A stretch of DNA of 64,000 bases from Quillaja saponaria (GCA_029379385.1 CM055614.1:2830973-2894972); one strand, 5' to 3'. Shown: positions 25,350-36,739, counted from the stretch's first letter. Notes: a model not told the origin generated them from the letters alone. Numbers and translations are program-made.

Positions 25350-27540
25350 GGGTAAGTGGCCTTTAGACTACCTTTGTGTATTGTATTATATAGATTGTTA
25401 TATATGATTAACCATATGAAAGAGAACGTTCTATTCAATAAAAGGCTACACCCTATTTGTAAAGCCATTAGTTGTGGGATAAAAAATTCAACTAGTCTTG
25501 TAGCTGGTGGCCGTCGGCTGGGGGTGACATACAGAGGAATGTGGTCAAAAATTTGCTTCTACTTAGAGTTGGACCCAAATTTTAAATTTGCATCAAATTT
25601 GTCTTTCTTCACTTGTGTCATAATTAATACTCCATTATTATGAGAATATGAGCAAAAATGAATAAAAAATTAACTGAAAAACCCGGTTTCATCTGAGGGA
25701 TTGATAATGGAGATCACTCAGAGCAGCCGCCTCCTTGTTCTATTTCTATGGTCCCTCTCATGCCGATTTAAGTAACCTTCTTGTGTGTTTGACCAAATAA
25801 TTAACATGCAACAATGACTTCAACGTGACGAATATAATGATTATTATAGTACTGATGAACAATTATAAATTGGTTTATCTCAAATTAAATATCTATGCAA
25901 GTTACATCTTGTTTTACATGATCAATATTCTATTCCATAACTTCCAAATCTGAGAAAGCATTCAATTAGGTCAAAAAAACATTTTTTTTTTGGGTATATG
26001 AAGAGGGATTGAATCTAAGTCCAAAGATCTAGATCTCTTCATAAAAGTCACTTGAATTCTAAAAAAAAAAAAAAAAAAAAAGAATTTAAAATCCGATCAA
26101 AATTGTTTAGAAGTTGAAAGTAACATCAATGACGGTAACCCAAGCATGTGCTTCGTTGAAGAGAATTTGTAAATTAATTATTAGCATATCCTAATCATAA
26201 ATCAGACAAGACAAATTTATAATTTTGTAAATTAACTATTTGACTAATTGATAAGTTTAAGCAGACTAAAAACACCCGAACCCTACGAGGCAAGTTCTAA
26301 GAAATAATAACCCTCCAAATTCTTAGAAGTTAAATCTATGTGACTGCCAAAGCATTGTACTTTTCATCTGCTAAGCCAAAGCAAGATACATATATATATG
26401 GCATTACCAAAGAAATATACTTGAGCTTGTGTCTAAAGTTTCTAAGCAGTTGTGTGATGCACAATGAATATGATTAGGATTACATGGAAATAATTAAATA
26501 GTTGGTGATGAATATGGTTAGGATTAATGGGAATAATAAAATAGTTGGTGGATCGTTAATTAGGAATAAAAGCTTCAAAAAATGGATGATGAATCATATT
26601 CTTATGAATGGAGAAATTGGGAACTTATTTTCATTTTACTATAGTTTTGGTACAATTCAAGTTTTGTTTAATTAATTCGGATAATATATCATTAGATTCG
26701 AATTTGACATATAATTTGATTAATATTCGAATTATAATTAATATTTGATTAAATATATTTTTATTAAAAATTTAAATAAAATTTTTAAGTATTAAGAATT
26801 TATGTAATATCAAAATTTTATTCGAATTCAAATTTATATTTTATTTTAGATTCAAATTTGAATGATGCCTGTTCAAATCTATTTACTTAATTCAATTGTT
26901 GCTCATGTAACATAAATTATATATTTTTTATAAGTTGAATTTAATTAACAACCATTAAAAAGTTGATAAAATTTTTCTAATAATTTTTGAAAAATTTCTC
27001 ATTTTAATTAATAATTTAGAGCAAATCATATCGGTAGATAAGATAGAATTCAATTTTGGCTACTACTTCGATTTTTTCCATTTCTCCAACTGGGAATGCA
27101 TGGGTGAATGTATAATTTAAAGTATTAAGAATGCTTAAACTTAGTATTAGGGGATGAAAAAATAAGTACCAACAGCTTGAGTTAAGCTCTCGATAGTGCT
27201 AGTCTTGTTTGACTAAGACTTTATAAAAGCCAAAAGAATAAGACAAATTTTTTGATTAAGAAAAGAATAAGAAATTTATAACAATAATCTAGTACCTCAA
27301 GAGGGTGGTTTAGTAATAAGAATGTATTCTCTCAATTTTTTGTTGTATTATTTGAATAACTAAAAGAAAAATTAAAAGTATACATGATGTAAATTACATC
27401 TTAGAAAGAAATTGAAATTAATTTCACGTTTTTTTTAAGAAGTATTTTTTATGAAATGTCAATAACTGTATTGTTTTTCAAATCCAAAGATTAGTCTCAT
27501 GGTAGAATAGCTCCTGAAAATAATGGAAAACCAAAACAAA
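25350..27540. other. AT-rich intergenic region
   Basis: Between the VQ gene and the small gene at 28 kb I see a 21-base A run near 26060 and a patch of repeated attcgaat/ttcaaattt words at about 26640-26880. The latter may be transposon debris. No gene is visible. Confidence 0.5.
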
Positions 27541-27657
27541 AATATTTTAGTCCATCAATGGGATACTAAGCCAAAAAAACACTCTTCCATGTCCACGTCC
27601 CTTTAATATTTTAGTCCATCGATGGGGGACTATGCTGAAAAAACACTCTTCCATATC
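27541..27657. repeat. Tandem duplication, 64-base period
   Basis: aatattttagtccatc(a/g)atgg starts at 27541 and again at 27605. Both units carry aaaaaacactcttccat. Two units are visible, the second slightly shorter. They lie about 320 bases upstream of the small gene start. Confidence 0.75.
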
Positions 27658-27976
27658 ATTAAAAGCAAACCTCACTTTCTTACATAAAAATCTCTCACAC
27701 TTTCCTACTCTCTCACCCTGCCATCACTTTCATGGTAACCTATCATTAAAAAAACCCCAACTATATTTAAACCTTTATAAACCATCATAACATTTAGTTT
27801 TTATCTAAAATTTCCTTTTAAGGAAGTCTTATTCATTTTTCTCCCACTCAGTTCCTTGATTTTCCATTCAATTGTATTTGTGGGATTCGAAACTGAAACA
27901 AAAGGGTCCCAAAATTTTCCAACTTTTTGGCAACTTGATCAAGAAGGCTAGGAAAGAAAGCTTACTCATCCGGGTC

Positions 27977-28448
27977 ATGAAGGCACCCATAAAGGTCTTA
28001 AGCAAAGCTAGGGACTTGTACATTCAGAGCATGACAGAGTGCTCTGGCCACTTGGACTATGGTGCTGGTGCAATGGGCTGCCCTGCTGTTCAAGTTTCCA
28101 CCTTGCCTAGAAGTTTCAGCTTTGGTTCAACGAAATCTAAACATGAGCGATGATTACAAGGAGCTAATAAAGGCTGCTTCTACAAGGAATTTTGGCAATA
28201 AAATTGAATTGGATATTCTACAGAAACAACAGCCAATTGGTAGGCAATCTCCAGCAACTGTGCCTAGGAGTCAGAGCGTTGGTATTGGGAGGATCGACGA
28301 AGACAAGCCGTGTGATTTCGGAGAAGAATTCAAGCTCAAGAATGACATGTATCCAAGAAGCAGAAGCTACACCGTCCTCAAAAGAACGGGTATTTTAAGT
28401 GCTTCTCAAGCAATATATATATATAATACTTTCCAGAGGCTAGATTGA
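27977..28448 (+). CDS. Small plant-specific protein, frameshifted
   Basis: The frame starts at the ATG at 27977 (MKAPIKVLSKARDLYIQSM, then TECSGHLDYG) and runs through LPRSFSFGSTKS, then stops at 28151-28153. From about 28141 the next frame continues coherently (NMSDDYKELIKAASTRN, later DEDKPCDFGEEFKLKNDMY and PRSRSYTVLKRTG) to TGA at 28446. The two halves look like one conserved protein of about 150 residues split by one extra A in the run at 28139-28141. The KARDLY...SM and DDYxELIKAASTR pattern is that of a plant family of unknown function that I recognise only by motif. The final IYIYNTFQRLD tail may be read-through past a lost stop (ATTTTAAG would be Ile-Phe-stop with one more T). Confidence 0.6.
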
Positions 28449-28459
28449 TCTCTGAGGGT

Positions 28460-30430
28460 GAGATATTATTATTATTATTAACCAACATGTTATGTGAGTT
28501 TTATGTCTTAATTTGGCTTTGCTTTGTTACAGAGAAGCCTTTTAATGGTCATGTTAATATTGGTTGTGAATGCAAATTAAATTAACCCAAAGGAGAAAAT
28601 GGTTTAATCATTAATGTGTATGATCAAAGCACAAATAGAATATTAGGGGCACCAGGCTAACTAATTTCAGAATTGGGTGCACAATTGGGTGCACATCAAT
28701 ATTTTTAATTTGTTCAATTTATAAAGCAATTGTGCATCATTCAAGGATCTTAAATCCTAACAATCATTGGCCTGTAATACAAAGAAAGAAATTCATCAAC
28801 ATTATTTATGATCTCATCAAGGATATTGCTTTGAAAGCTAGCATCAAAAGATCATTTCTACTTTTTTTGTTTTCTTTTAATTCTAAAGATCTCACTGTTC
28901 TTGTGTTCATGGTACTTTTTCTGTGACAGAAACCTAACAAAGTAAATTAATGGCAGCTTTCAACTTGTGACTAAAACTCACTCCAAGTTTCTTTTTTGAA
29001 GCCTCCTAGTCTGTGACGGTGGTATGTTTATCTGGAAGCCATGAACTTCTAGACGTCCTCAATGTAGGATATTGTTGGGAGTGATTTCTTTCATCTTTTT
29101 ATGTCTGATATGAGATTTGTTGAAAAGCTTTGAGAAAACAAGAAAGTTCATCAAAAGATAGCATGGGGTTCTTGGTTGAACACAGACAATATCTAAGTAA
29201 CTACTATGGCTTTAGAATAGTTGATACCTGCTGAGAACCAAATTGGAGAGATCAAACTCACAATTATAAGCCAAAAAAGTTATTTATTATCCTAAATTAT
29301 ATATAGTATTTCAACAACACCTTAAACGCACAGAGGAAACCATTGTGTATGACATATGACATTTTTATACATCAAAGTGACTATATTTATATCTAGCAAG
29401 GAAAGAGCATGGAACAGATAATTTAAAACGCATAGCTTCTGCAAAGATATATATCCTGTGCGTTGATTTATATCCTCCTCACTACCACTAGCACCAGCTT
29501 AGTTATAATTAAACTGGTTCAGGAAAATGTTCCCCTAGTTACAAGAAAGAAAGAAAGAAAGAAAAACAGAATTAAACAATCAACAAAAATTTATGGATAT
29601 CTTGCATCCTTACCAACAAGCAGTGCTACTATACTGCTATTTGCATAGATTAATTCAGATTACATGAACAATCTCTCTTACTTCAACAAACTAATTGTAA
29701 TTTAATATTATATTCTCAGGATAGTTGAATAAGTATTATATATCAATTTTTTTTACTAGTTTTTGCAGAATTTGAATCTAATGTGTTTGGGTACATACTT
29801 GCATTTTTATATTCAGAAGAAAGTAACATCAAATAGTTTTTCTTTTCTCTATAAAATCATACTGGCTGCTCTATCCAACACAGAACTGACAGCCAATGTG
29901 CTGGTAATAAATGCCTACGCCAATCCATGCAAATAAAATACTCAGACAATTTTGGAAGACTCTAATGTCATAAAGATAGGAACCAATTAGATTATACGAG
30001 ATCCAACAAAATATTAGTCTAAGAAGTGCTAAGCCTTCCAAGAACAAATAAAGTGTAACTCTTATTCCAGATTTTGCAACCAAAAATAAAAAAAAATTAC
30101 AGGCATCACTTCCTAATTAGAACTACAAATGATAAAGAGACAACCACCCAAGTACCCAACCATGTGATGCTTTTACCACATAGATAAATATAGGGAAGTT
30201 GTCCATTGATCATTCATTACTCAATGCCCTTAACAAAGCAGAAGATACTAATACCTTGACCCTTCTATAAGTATTGAAAAAAGATAGAGGAATCTCATTA
30301 ATATTTTATTATTTTGAGATCAGTTTAAAACAGGAAAATCTAGAGTATTAAATAAACAACACACATAGAAAATGTTTAATTTGCTAATAGTAAGTAAGCC
30401 TACTATACTAAGCTATTTATAATAATCTTA
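28460..30430. other. Intergenic region, no gene seen
   Basis: This contains an (att)n run at about 28468-28479, an (aaag)n run near 29545-29562, and the likely 3' UTR of the GT34 gene at its right end. Open frames here are short and motif-free. Confidence 0.5.
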
Positions 30431-30438
30431 TTATACCT

Positions 30439-31827
30439 TCAAAAAGGGTAATCAAAAGGAATAGGCGAGACGGAGGAGGAATCCAGTAGATCCGGGTGTA
30501 CGAAACCATATTTGCGCAGCACCTGATTGTCCGCAAAATTCAAAGCCTTTTGCATCCCATCCCAACATGATTGATCAGAATACATCTGATTGTGGTTCCC
30601 ACTGCAAGGCTGGCATCCTGTAAAGTGTGTAATGAACGGTCTTCTCCGACTCCCTCTACCATTCCCAGCTTCTTTCAGATACTCTTCCCGAAACGCACCG
30701 TAACTTTCGCTCACTTTCTCTGCGTGCCTTCTCCTTAACGTGCGCACCCCTCTCTCCATTTCGTTGTACCTCTCGGTAATATTATCGTACGTCACCACTA
30801 TCTCTTCCCAATACCCTTCGAAGTAGTATTCACCCTCTAAATAAATCTTGTCCGCCCATTTTTCCTTCTCCTCCGTGATCAAATAAGCAAGGCCCGTCTG
30901 ATCATCCGACTCCCGAAATAACTTGTCTTTGAACGTTGATCTTAGAATGTGACCCCACCTTTCGTAATCTGGTGTCTGTGGGCCCATGCTGACCCACGCA
31001 TCCATGAAGTCGAACGACCACTGACAGTTTCTAATTAGGAACACACCGGCGTTTAGTCCCGTCCAGCTCTTCATCTCGTGAATCAAATGGGTCCACCCAT
31101 GGACGATAAGGTTGTGATCTTTGTAACGCTCCAAAGGAAGCTTGAATTCCATGTCGGTGAATGCTGCGTCGGAATCCACCCACCAGATCCACTCCGCCTC
31201 CGGATGGGCCAACATTGCCGCCCTTACAACCGGGTACTTGGCCCAATAAGCAAACATTTTTGGGTGGAGCAATGCGTTGTTGTAGAAAATATCGTAGCCA
31301 TGAATTCGGCTGTAATCAACTTTGTTCTTGAAAAACCTCAGAAGAAAATGATCGCCCATAGGGTTTTTACAATGCGACGGCTGTGATCCAGTCACGATTA
31401 GGATCCTGTCCCGAGCTCCGGCGGCGAAAGACGGATGATGCAGCAGCCACTCTCTGCGCTTCTCGTCCCAGTTCATTACAGGTTGGTCGATCGTGTAACT
31501 GACCAGTTCCGGGTCGTCATAGAAGGTTCTTTCGGGCGGGTCGTACTGCAAATTGGGACCCGCCGCACCCGCGGCGCATCTTAGTGAGTCAGCCAAATTT
31601 CCTGAACCTCCAACGGAATTCGATTTAGTACCTAGCGACTCAAAAGTGGGGGTGGTTTCAGAAGAAGGGGTTATGAAGGACCAGAAACTCCAAACGAGTA
31701 AAAGAGCCGCGAATGCTCCTCCGAGGAAGAGACAACTATCTGAGACCCAAAATGAGGATTTGCTCCGTAAGCTAGACTTGGCCATTGAAGAGTTATTATG
31801 ATAATGAGGGAGCTCAGGTGACACCAT
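30439..31827 (-). CDS. GT34 galactosyltransferase, copy 1
   Basis: An intact intronless type II membrane glycosyltransferase of 462 residues from the ATG at 31827; a second ATG at 31785 (MAKSSLRSKS) aligns with the start of the neighbouring copy and would give 448. A membrane anchor (FLGGAFAALLLVWSFWSF) is followed by a stem and then the GT34 catalytic domain with ILIVTGSQP, the metal-binding DxD motif in WWVDSDAAFTDMEF, GLNAGVFLIRNCQWS and FITHFTGCQPCSGNHN. GT34 includes xyloglucan xylosyltransferases and galactomannan alpha-galactosyltransferases; the lineage with PPERTFYDDPE resembles Arabidopsis GTL6/MUCI10 and GTL7, which decorate mannans in the Golgi. It is a tandem paralogue of the gene at 33.5-34.8 kb. 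The catalytic domain shows no damage. Confidence 0.88.
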   Translation of the reverse strand: MVSPELPHYHNNSSMAKSSLRSKSSFWVSDSCLFLGGAFAALLLVWSFWSFITPSSETTPTFESLGTKSNSVGGSGNLADSLRCAAGAAGPNLQYDPPERTFYDDPELVSYTIDQPVMNWDEKRREWLLHHPSFAAGARDRILIVTGSQPSHCKNPMGDHFLLRFFKNKVDYSRIHGYDIFYNNALLHPKMFAYWAKYPVVRAAMLAHPEAEWIWWVDSDAAFTDMEFKLPLERYKDHNLIVHGWTHLIHEMKSWTGLNAGVFLIRNCQWSFDFMDAWVSMGPQTPDYERWGHILRSTFKDKLFRESDDQTGLAYLITEEKEKWADKIYLEGEYYFEGYWEEIVVTYDNITERYNEMERGVRTLRRRHAEKVSESYGAFREEYLKEAGNGRGSRRRPFITHFTGCQPCSGNHNQMYSDQSCWDGMQKALNFADNQVLRKYGFVHPDLLDSSSVSPIPFDYPF

Positions 31828-32120
31828 TTTAAGGGTCGGCGTGATGGTAGTATGTTTAGTTTGTCTTTGAATGCCGCCTGGGACACTCACACTATCCAGT
31901 AGTGAAAATTGCTCGCTATTTGTGAACTTGTTTTAGCTGACTATTCTTTTGCTAAAAATCAAAGTAGATTTAGCCAACAAGGAGACCCCAAATACAAATA
32001 GTACAGTAATTTTCTTGGTTGAGAGAGAAGAAGAAGGACAAATAGGGGATTGAGAAATGGGCGTCGGTTTGGTGGTGCCGGAGGTGCTAAAATGCGCTAT
32101 AAGTGCGTGATCTACGGCTC

Positions 32121-32144
32121 AGAGAGAGAGAGAGAGAGAGAGAG
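32121..32144 (-). repeat. (GA)n / (CT)n repeat in the GT34 copy 1 leader or promoter
   Basis: About twelve GA units lie about 290 bases upstream of the start codon. On the coding strand this is a CT run, common in plant leaders; GA repeats are also targets of BPC/GAGA-binding proteins. Confidence 0.85.
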
Positions 32145-32449
32145 GGGAGAGCATGGTAGGGTCGTGACATTTCCTCGTGGGGATTTCTCAGTTGAAATTA
32201 AGACGGACACGTGGTATGGAAATGTACCGACAGCCACATTCTCCAACTCTCCTTTAACTAGTTTCCTCCAAATCAAGTTAAGTGGTAAAGTAAGGATTCG
32301 ATTAGTCTTTCTTTGCAGCTCAAAATCACTAAACTTCTTTGTCCCGTTAGCTAATTTTTGAAAATTGAACCACCGATCCGGATCATCTAGTTTAGAGAAT
32401 ATGCAGCTCCACACTTGTAATACTTTTACAACTCATTGATAATATTCAT

Positions 32450-33490
32450 GAAACTTTTTTATTATTATTTACTAAAATTTGGGGTTTGAGATGTAATTAG
32501 CTTTGTTAGAGCATGGCATGCATATTTTAAAAGCACAAGTTGTGGGACAGTATCATTAGGAGCAGACTGCATGAGCCACCCACCGCTGATATTTGAACGA
32601 AATTACATAATTACCCTCATGAATGAAACATTAAAAAAATGGGAAACACAGATAAATTCAAAATTCTATTGGCAGAACCCCAGAATCAATGGATAGCCTC
32701 CCAATCACATAACGTTTTGTTTTATCATTAAATAGTGAGAAGATAAACAGTGATCTGCAGGGACACCATAAGACAAGCACTTATAAAATATAAATCATCC
32801 ATAGGCCAAAGTTGGGACGTGAAGAATCAAATGGTCCATATATTTTAGATGTGATATAAATGCTAGCAGACACCCTTAAAAATATATATATGTTAAGATC
32901 CAGCCATCCTTTTAACAATATATAAATTCTTCTAACTAGAACTTAAAATTCTTATTAAGATTTAATAAATAAAAATTTTATAATATTAATTAATTATTAA
33001 TTATAAATTTAACATAAATTATTATTTTTAAAAAATAAACTTTTCAAAATTATATTAAATATAGTTTGGTTGATACATAAAAATATTTGAACTCGTTTTA
33101 GAAATAAGTATAGAATACTAACAGCTTGAATTAAAATATCAGTATATTTATTATATTTTTACTGTTAAAAAATTCTATAATATATTTATAGTAACTACGA
33201 AAAGGCAGTGCATGGAGCCCTTGACTAATCAACAAAATAATGTCTGCATCAGACCTTTGAAAAGTAGAAAATTATACCCTTCAATTATGCACTACTTCAA
33301 GCCTTAAAAAGCGAAAACGTAAAGGAAACTACGATTGATGAATTTAACAACAGTTAACCAACCACGTGGACATACAAATTATTATTGAATATAAGCTCCA
33401 CAAAATGACTAAACTATCCTCGACTTGGAAAGAAAAAAAAAAAAAAAAATACCTGTAAGCGTTTGACAAATAAAACGCCGATCAGTCAGG
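32450..33490. other. AT-rich spacer between the two GT34 genes
   Basis: Strongly AT-rich from about 32870 to 33180, with no coding signal. An 18-base A run occurs near 33433. It probably includes the 3' UTR of GT34 copy 2. Confidence 0.5.
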
Positions 33491-33497
33491 AATCAAT

Positions 33498-34775
33498 CTA
33501 CGGGTAATCAAACAGCACAGGGTGCACGGACGAACTGAGCAAATCTTTATGAAGAAAACCATAGTTGCGAAGCACCTGATTATCTGCGAAATTCAAAGCC
33601 TTTTCCATTTCTGTCCAGCACTCATTCCCTTTATAACTCGGATTATGATTCCCACTGCATGGCTGACACCCAGTGAAGTGTGTAATAAACGGCCTCCTTC
33701 CAGTTCCTAAACCAAAACCAAAACCCTTTGCTTTCAAATACGGCTCTCTCAACGCACCGTACCAATTGCTCAGCTTCTCGGCGTGCCTCCTTCTCAACGA
33801 CGTCGCACCTTCCTCTATTTTCATGTACCCCTTGGTGATATTATCAAGTGTCCCCTCTACCCCTTTCCAATAAGCCTCCAAATAATACTCTCCTTCCAAA
33901 TAAACCTTCTCCCCCCATTTTTTTCTATCTGTGAACATCAAATAAATCAGAGCCGACTGATCGTCTGAGACCGGGAAAGTTTTGTCATAGAACGTTGATG
34001 TTAAAATCTTGGCCCACTTTTCGTATTCTGGGGTCCACGGGCCCATTTTAGACCAAACATCCATGAAGTCCATGGACCATTGACAATTCCTGATTAAGAA
34101 AACTCCGGCATTCAGACTCGTCCAGCTCTTCGCTTTGTTCTCGTATATCAGATTGGGCCACCCGTGAACCACGAACTTATGGTTTTTGTACCGCTCCAAT
34201 GGTGGCTTGAACTCCATGTCCGTAAACAACGCGTCAGAGTCGATCCACCAGATCCATTCAACTTCCGGGTGGGCTATCATGGCGGCCCGGATTATTGGAA
34301 TCTTGGCCCAATAAGAGTCCATTTTAGGATGCAGATAGGCGTTGTTGTACAAGATTTCGTAGCCGTGAAGTCGAGCGTAGTCAACTTTGTTTTTGAAAAG
34401 TCTGAGAAGTAAATGATCTCCGGCTGGATTCTTACAAACCGACGGCTGTGATCCAGTCACGATTAGAATTCTCTCCTGTAATCCGGCGGCGAATGACGGA
34501 TGAACCCGTAGCCATTGCTTTCTTTTATCGTCCCAATTTTTCATTGGTTCCTCAATTGAGTAACTCAGATCAGGGTCATCGTAGAAGGTTTTCTCAGGTG
34601 GGTCGTGGGAAGTATTTGGACCGATTGAGGTTTTGAATCCAAAGAATAATAGGTTAAGGCGGCTGGAGTACAGAAACACCCATATGAGTAAGAGAGCGGT
34701 TAGAGCACCAACGATACATAGAAACCTATCACTGAAACACGAGCAGGCTTTCTTTCGTAGAGTGACTTTTGCCAT
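33498..34775 (-). CDS. GT34 galactosyltransferase, copy 2
   Basis: An intact intronless frame of 425 residues starting MAKVTLRKKACSCFSDRF. An N-terminal membrane anchor (VGALTALLLIWVFLYS) is followed by a short stem and the GT34 domain. The domain has PPEKTFYDDPD, ILIVTGSQPS, a DxD motif in WWIDSDALFTDMEF, SLNAGVFLIRNCQWS and FITHFTGCQPCSGNHN. It is clearly paralogous to copy 1, with the same orientation and matching ends (NFADNQVLR.YGF), but has a shorter stem. Expected to act in the Golgi on mannan or related hemicellulose as a UDP-sugar-dependent transferase; donor and acceptor cannot be read from sequence. The stem difference may affect anchoring or complex formation. Confidence 0.9.
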   Translation of the reverse strand: MAKVTLRKKACSCFSDRFLCIVGALTALLLIWVFLYSSRLNLLFFGFKTSIGPNTSHDPPEKTFYDDPDLSYSIEEPMKNWDDKRKQWLRVHPSFAAGLQERILIVTGSQPSVCKNPAGDHLLLRLFKNKVDYARLHGYEILYNNAYLHPKMDSYWAKIPIIRAAMIAHPEVEWIWWIDSDALFTDMEFKPPLERYKNHKFVVHGWPNLIYENKAKSWTSLNAGVFLIRNCQWSMDFMDVWSKMGPWTPEYEKWAKILTSTFYDKTFPVSDDQSALIYLMFTDRKKWGEKVYLEGEYYLEAYWKGVEGTLDNITKGYMKIEEGATSLRRRHAEKLSNWYGALREPYLKAKGFGFGLGTGRRPFITHFTGCQPCSGNHNPSYKGNECWTEMEKALNFADNQVLRNYGFLHKDLLSSSVHPVLFDYP

Positions 34776-34834
34776 TAGGAAAATTCTGAAGCACAAAAGC
34801 TCAGATACAGAGGAGTTTCAGGATGATGACGCAG

Positions 34835-34844
34835 TTATATATAG
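34835..34844 (-). promoter_or_regulatory. TATA box of GT34 copy 2
   Basis: TATATATAAC on the minus strand lies about 60 bases upstream of the start codon, implying a short leader of about 30 bases. Confidence 0.55.
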
Positions 34845-34899
34845 CTGGTTGCTTTGAGCCTTTGAGTGAAATAAGGATTGGTAACATGCTGAGTAGTGA

Positions 34900-35460
34900 C
34901 CAGTGAGGTTTAAAAAATAGTAGCTAAATTTGGTTACTAATTAAAATATTTCTATTTTTATTGGATTGGTCTAAGGCTATTAATTGCATGGTTTAGTACT
35001 GGAGTCGTGGAGCGTAGCAACAACAGCTTAATCAGCGGTGATTCTGAACGGTGAGTGGCTAGGATTTTCTATGATTAAGAGCTTATTTGGTCAATGGAAG
35101 GATCACATGGTACTTATGTAATTTTAATATGCATGTAACATGTTGTCTTTGTTTTTCTCAAAATGTTTGAAATATAGATGTTAAGCAATAAATTTATTTT
35201 TTCTATATATATCTAGAATAGCAAATATGGAATGACCCAAAAGCTTTAAAAAATTGTATAGAGGATAAAAAATCGCAGGAATCAATGGAAAAGAAGAAAA
35301 AGGAAACCCAAAGAATGAGACAGCTATTCAAGCTTTTTGGCATGCACGGGTATCCTAATTCGTTGCTACATTTCTATATTCTTTTTCATTTTTCTTTATT
35401 CTGTTCTAAAATAAAATTATTCAAGATTCAAATAGTAGATGGAGAAGGTATTTTTAGGCT
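34900..35460. other. Intergenic region upstream of GT34 copy 2
   Basis: No gene is seen. A short open frame at 35285-35470 starts with a lysine-rich run (MEKKKKETQRMRQLFKLFGM) but has no support. Confidence 0.4.
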
Positions 35461-35469
35461 TAATAGTTA

Positions 35470-35830
35470 GGATTGCTTTAATTTTTAATTTAGTCTTTTC
35501 AAAAATATTTTTGGTCAGTTTCAACTTTAAAATTTATAATTTTTTAATCAAGTTATATTCTCTCATTATTATTTTATGCATAAATAAAAGTAATTATATA
35601 TAATTTAATGATAAAATGATCAATTTATTTTTTGCAAAATATAAAAATTACTTATGTAAGTTATTATCTTTATGCCAAGTATGATTATTTTGTTAATTTA
35701 TTATATGTAATGAAAGAATAGAACTTGATTGAGAAATTTTGAATCTTGAATGATAAAATTAACTTAAAAAATTCTTAAAGGACCAAACTGCAAACTGATA
35801 TAATCTTGCAAAGCTAAAACAGTAAATAAG
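35470..35830. repeat. Dispersed AT-rich repeat, copy B
   Basis: Related in the same orientation to about 3966-4345. Landmarks such as aaaatataaaaattacttatg, taagttattatctttatg, gagaaattttgaatctt and tgatataatcttg follow in the same order. It is diverged, so both copies are old. Confidence 0.55.
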
Positions 35831-35929
35831 CTTATTTTTATATAAAAGTTAGATATGGTTAAAAACTTAAAACCATAATTCACATAGATATGTTTTACTT
35901 TCTGATTGTGGTATTTGTAAACATGATTG

Positions 35930-35970
35930 CTTTCATAGCTCAGTTGGTTAAAGCACCCATTTAGTAAGCT
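35930..35970 (+). pseudogene. 5' half of tRNA-Thr (AGU), truncated
   Basis: The 41 bases begin GCTTTCATAGCTCAGTTGG, matching the acceptor 5' strand and D arm (A box) of plant nuclear tRNA-Thr, followed by an anticodon loop TTAGTAA with anticodon AGU. The anticodon stem's 3' strand, T arm and acceptor 3' strand do not follow. It could be a broken tRNA gene or the head of a tRNA-derived SINE; the nearest B-box-like sequence (ggtttgacagttcaaat) is about 150 bases further on and is a poor match. Confidence 0.6.
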
Positions 35971-36447
35971 TACTAAACTAGTTATTTCCTCACTCTTTTC
36001 TCTATTCCTAGTTTTCTATTTCATTTAATGGATAGCTCAATCCCTCTTTTCTTCTTCAAACCTCTTTTGTTATAGGATTTGATGGCTCAAAGGTTTGACA
36101 GTTCAAATATATTTATGTGAATTATCTCGCTGATGTCTCTTTTCAGCGAAGTTGCTTTTATTTTTCCAGAAAATCTCGTTATTGTTCTCTTTCTAGCGGT
36201 GCTTCTTTTATTTTTCTGGCAAGAATATTGTTCACAAGTACTATTCAAGGGTCTTTTGCTATAGCCTTTTTTTTTTTTTCCCACATTGAATCGAGGCTGC
36301 ATAAATGTACTAGTTGATATTCGTCAAACGAATTGAAGCTTGCAACTATTGTTCTTTATGTTGTTGTAAGTGAGAGAGAGTTTTGAAATTGTCAATTGAG
36401 TTTTACTTGTAACAAGCTTGGAACATATTATCTATATACTCTAGCTT

Positions 36448-36739
36448 GAGGAAGAGTGTTGAAATAGTGAATAATTTTTAGCATTAATTTCTTCGATCAG
36501 CTCCTTGACTATTTCTTTAATTAGTTCTTTTGACTATAAGCTTGTTAATTTATTGATTATAACCTTGATTAGCTCATAAATTGTAACTTATAATAAGTAT
36601 TTTACACTATAAATATCTATTTATTGTATAAGAAATACTTCACCCATAATTCCCGTTGATTTCTCTAAAGTTTTACAAAAGCAAATTTCAGTTTTTAGCT
36701 CTTTTTCTTAAGAGCAAGAGAGAAACCAATCTGTTAACA
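36448..36739 (+). mobile_element. 3' end of a Ty1/Copia retrotransposon with 3' LTR
   Basis: A polypurine tract (gaggaagag, 36448-36456) is directly followed by TGTTGAAATAG, the usual junction before a Copia 3' LTR. The LTR runs to CTGTTAACA at 36739, about 283 bases with TGTT...AACA ends, and contains a TATA-like ctataaatatc near 36610. Immediately upstream, sequence from about 36410 resembles the degenerate end of the polyprotein (a KLG motif followed by a stop). The 5' LTR and the rest of the element are not in the window; this is a truncated remnant beginning 225 bases downstream of the HHP gene. Confidence 0.6.

Noticed and set aside
31078..31386. Open frames antisense to GT34 genes (also near 34164-34412)
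   Set aside because: They mirror the conserved coding strand; both paralogues show them, as expected from shared sequence.
36085..36105. B-box-like sequence as partner for the tRNA-Thr half
   Set aside because: About 150 bases away and a weak match; not enough to call a SINE or an intron-containing tRNA.
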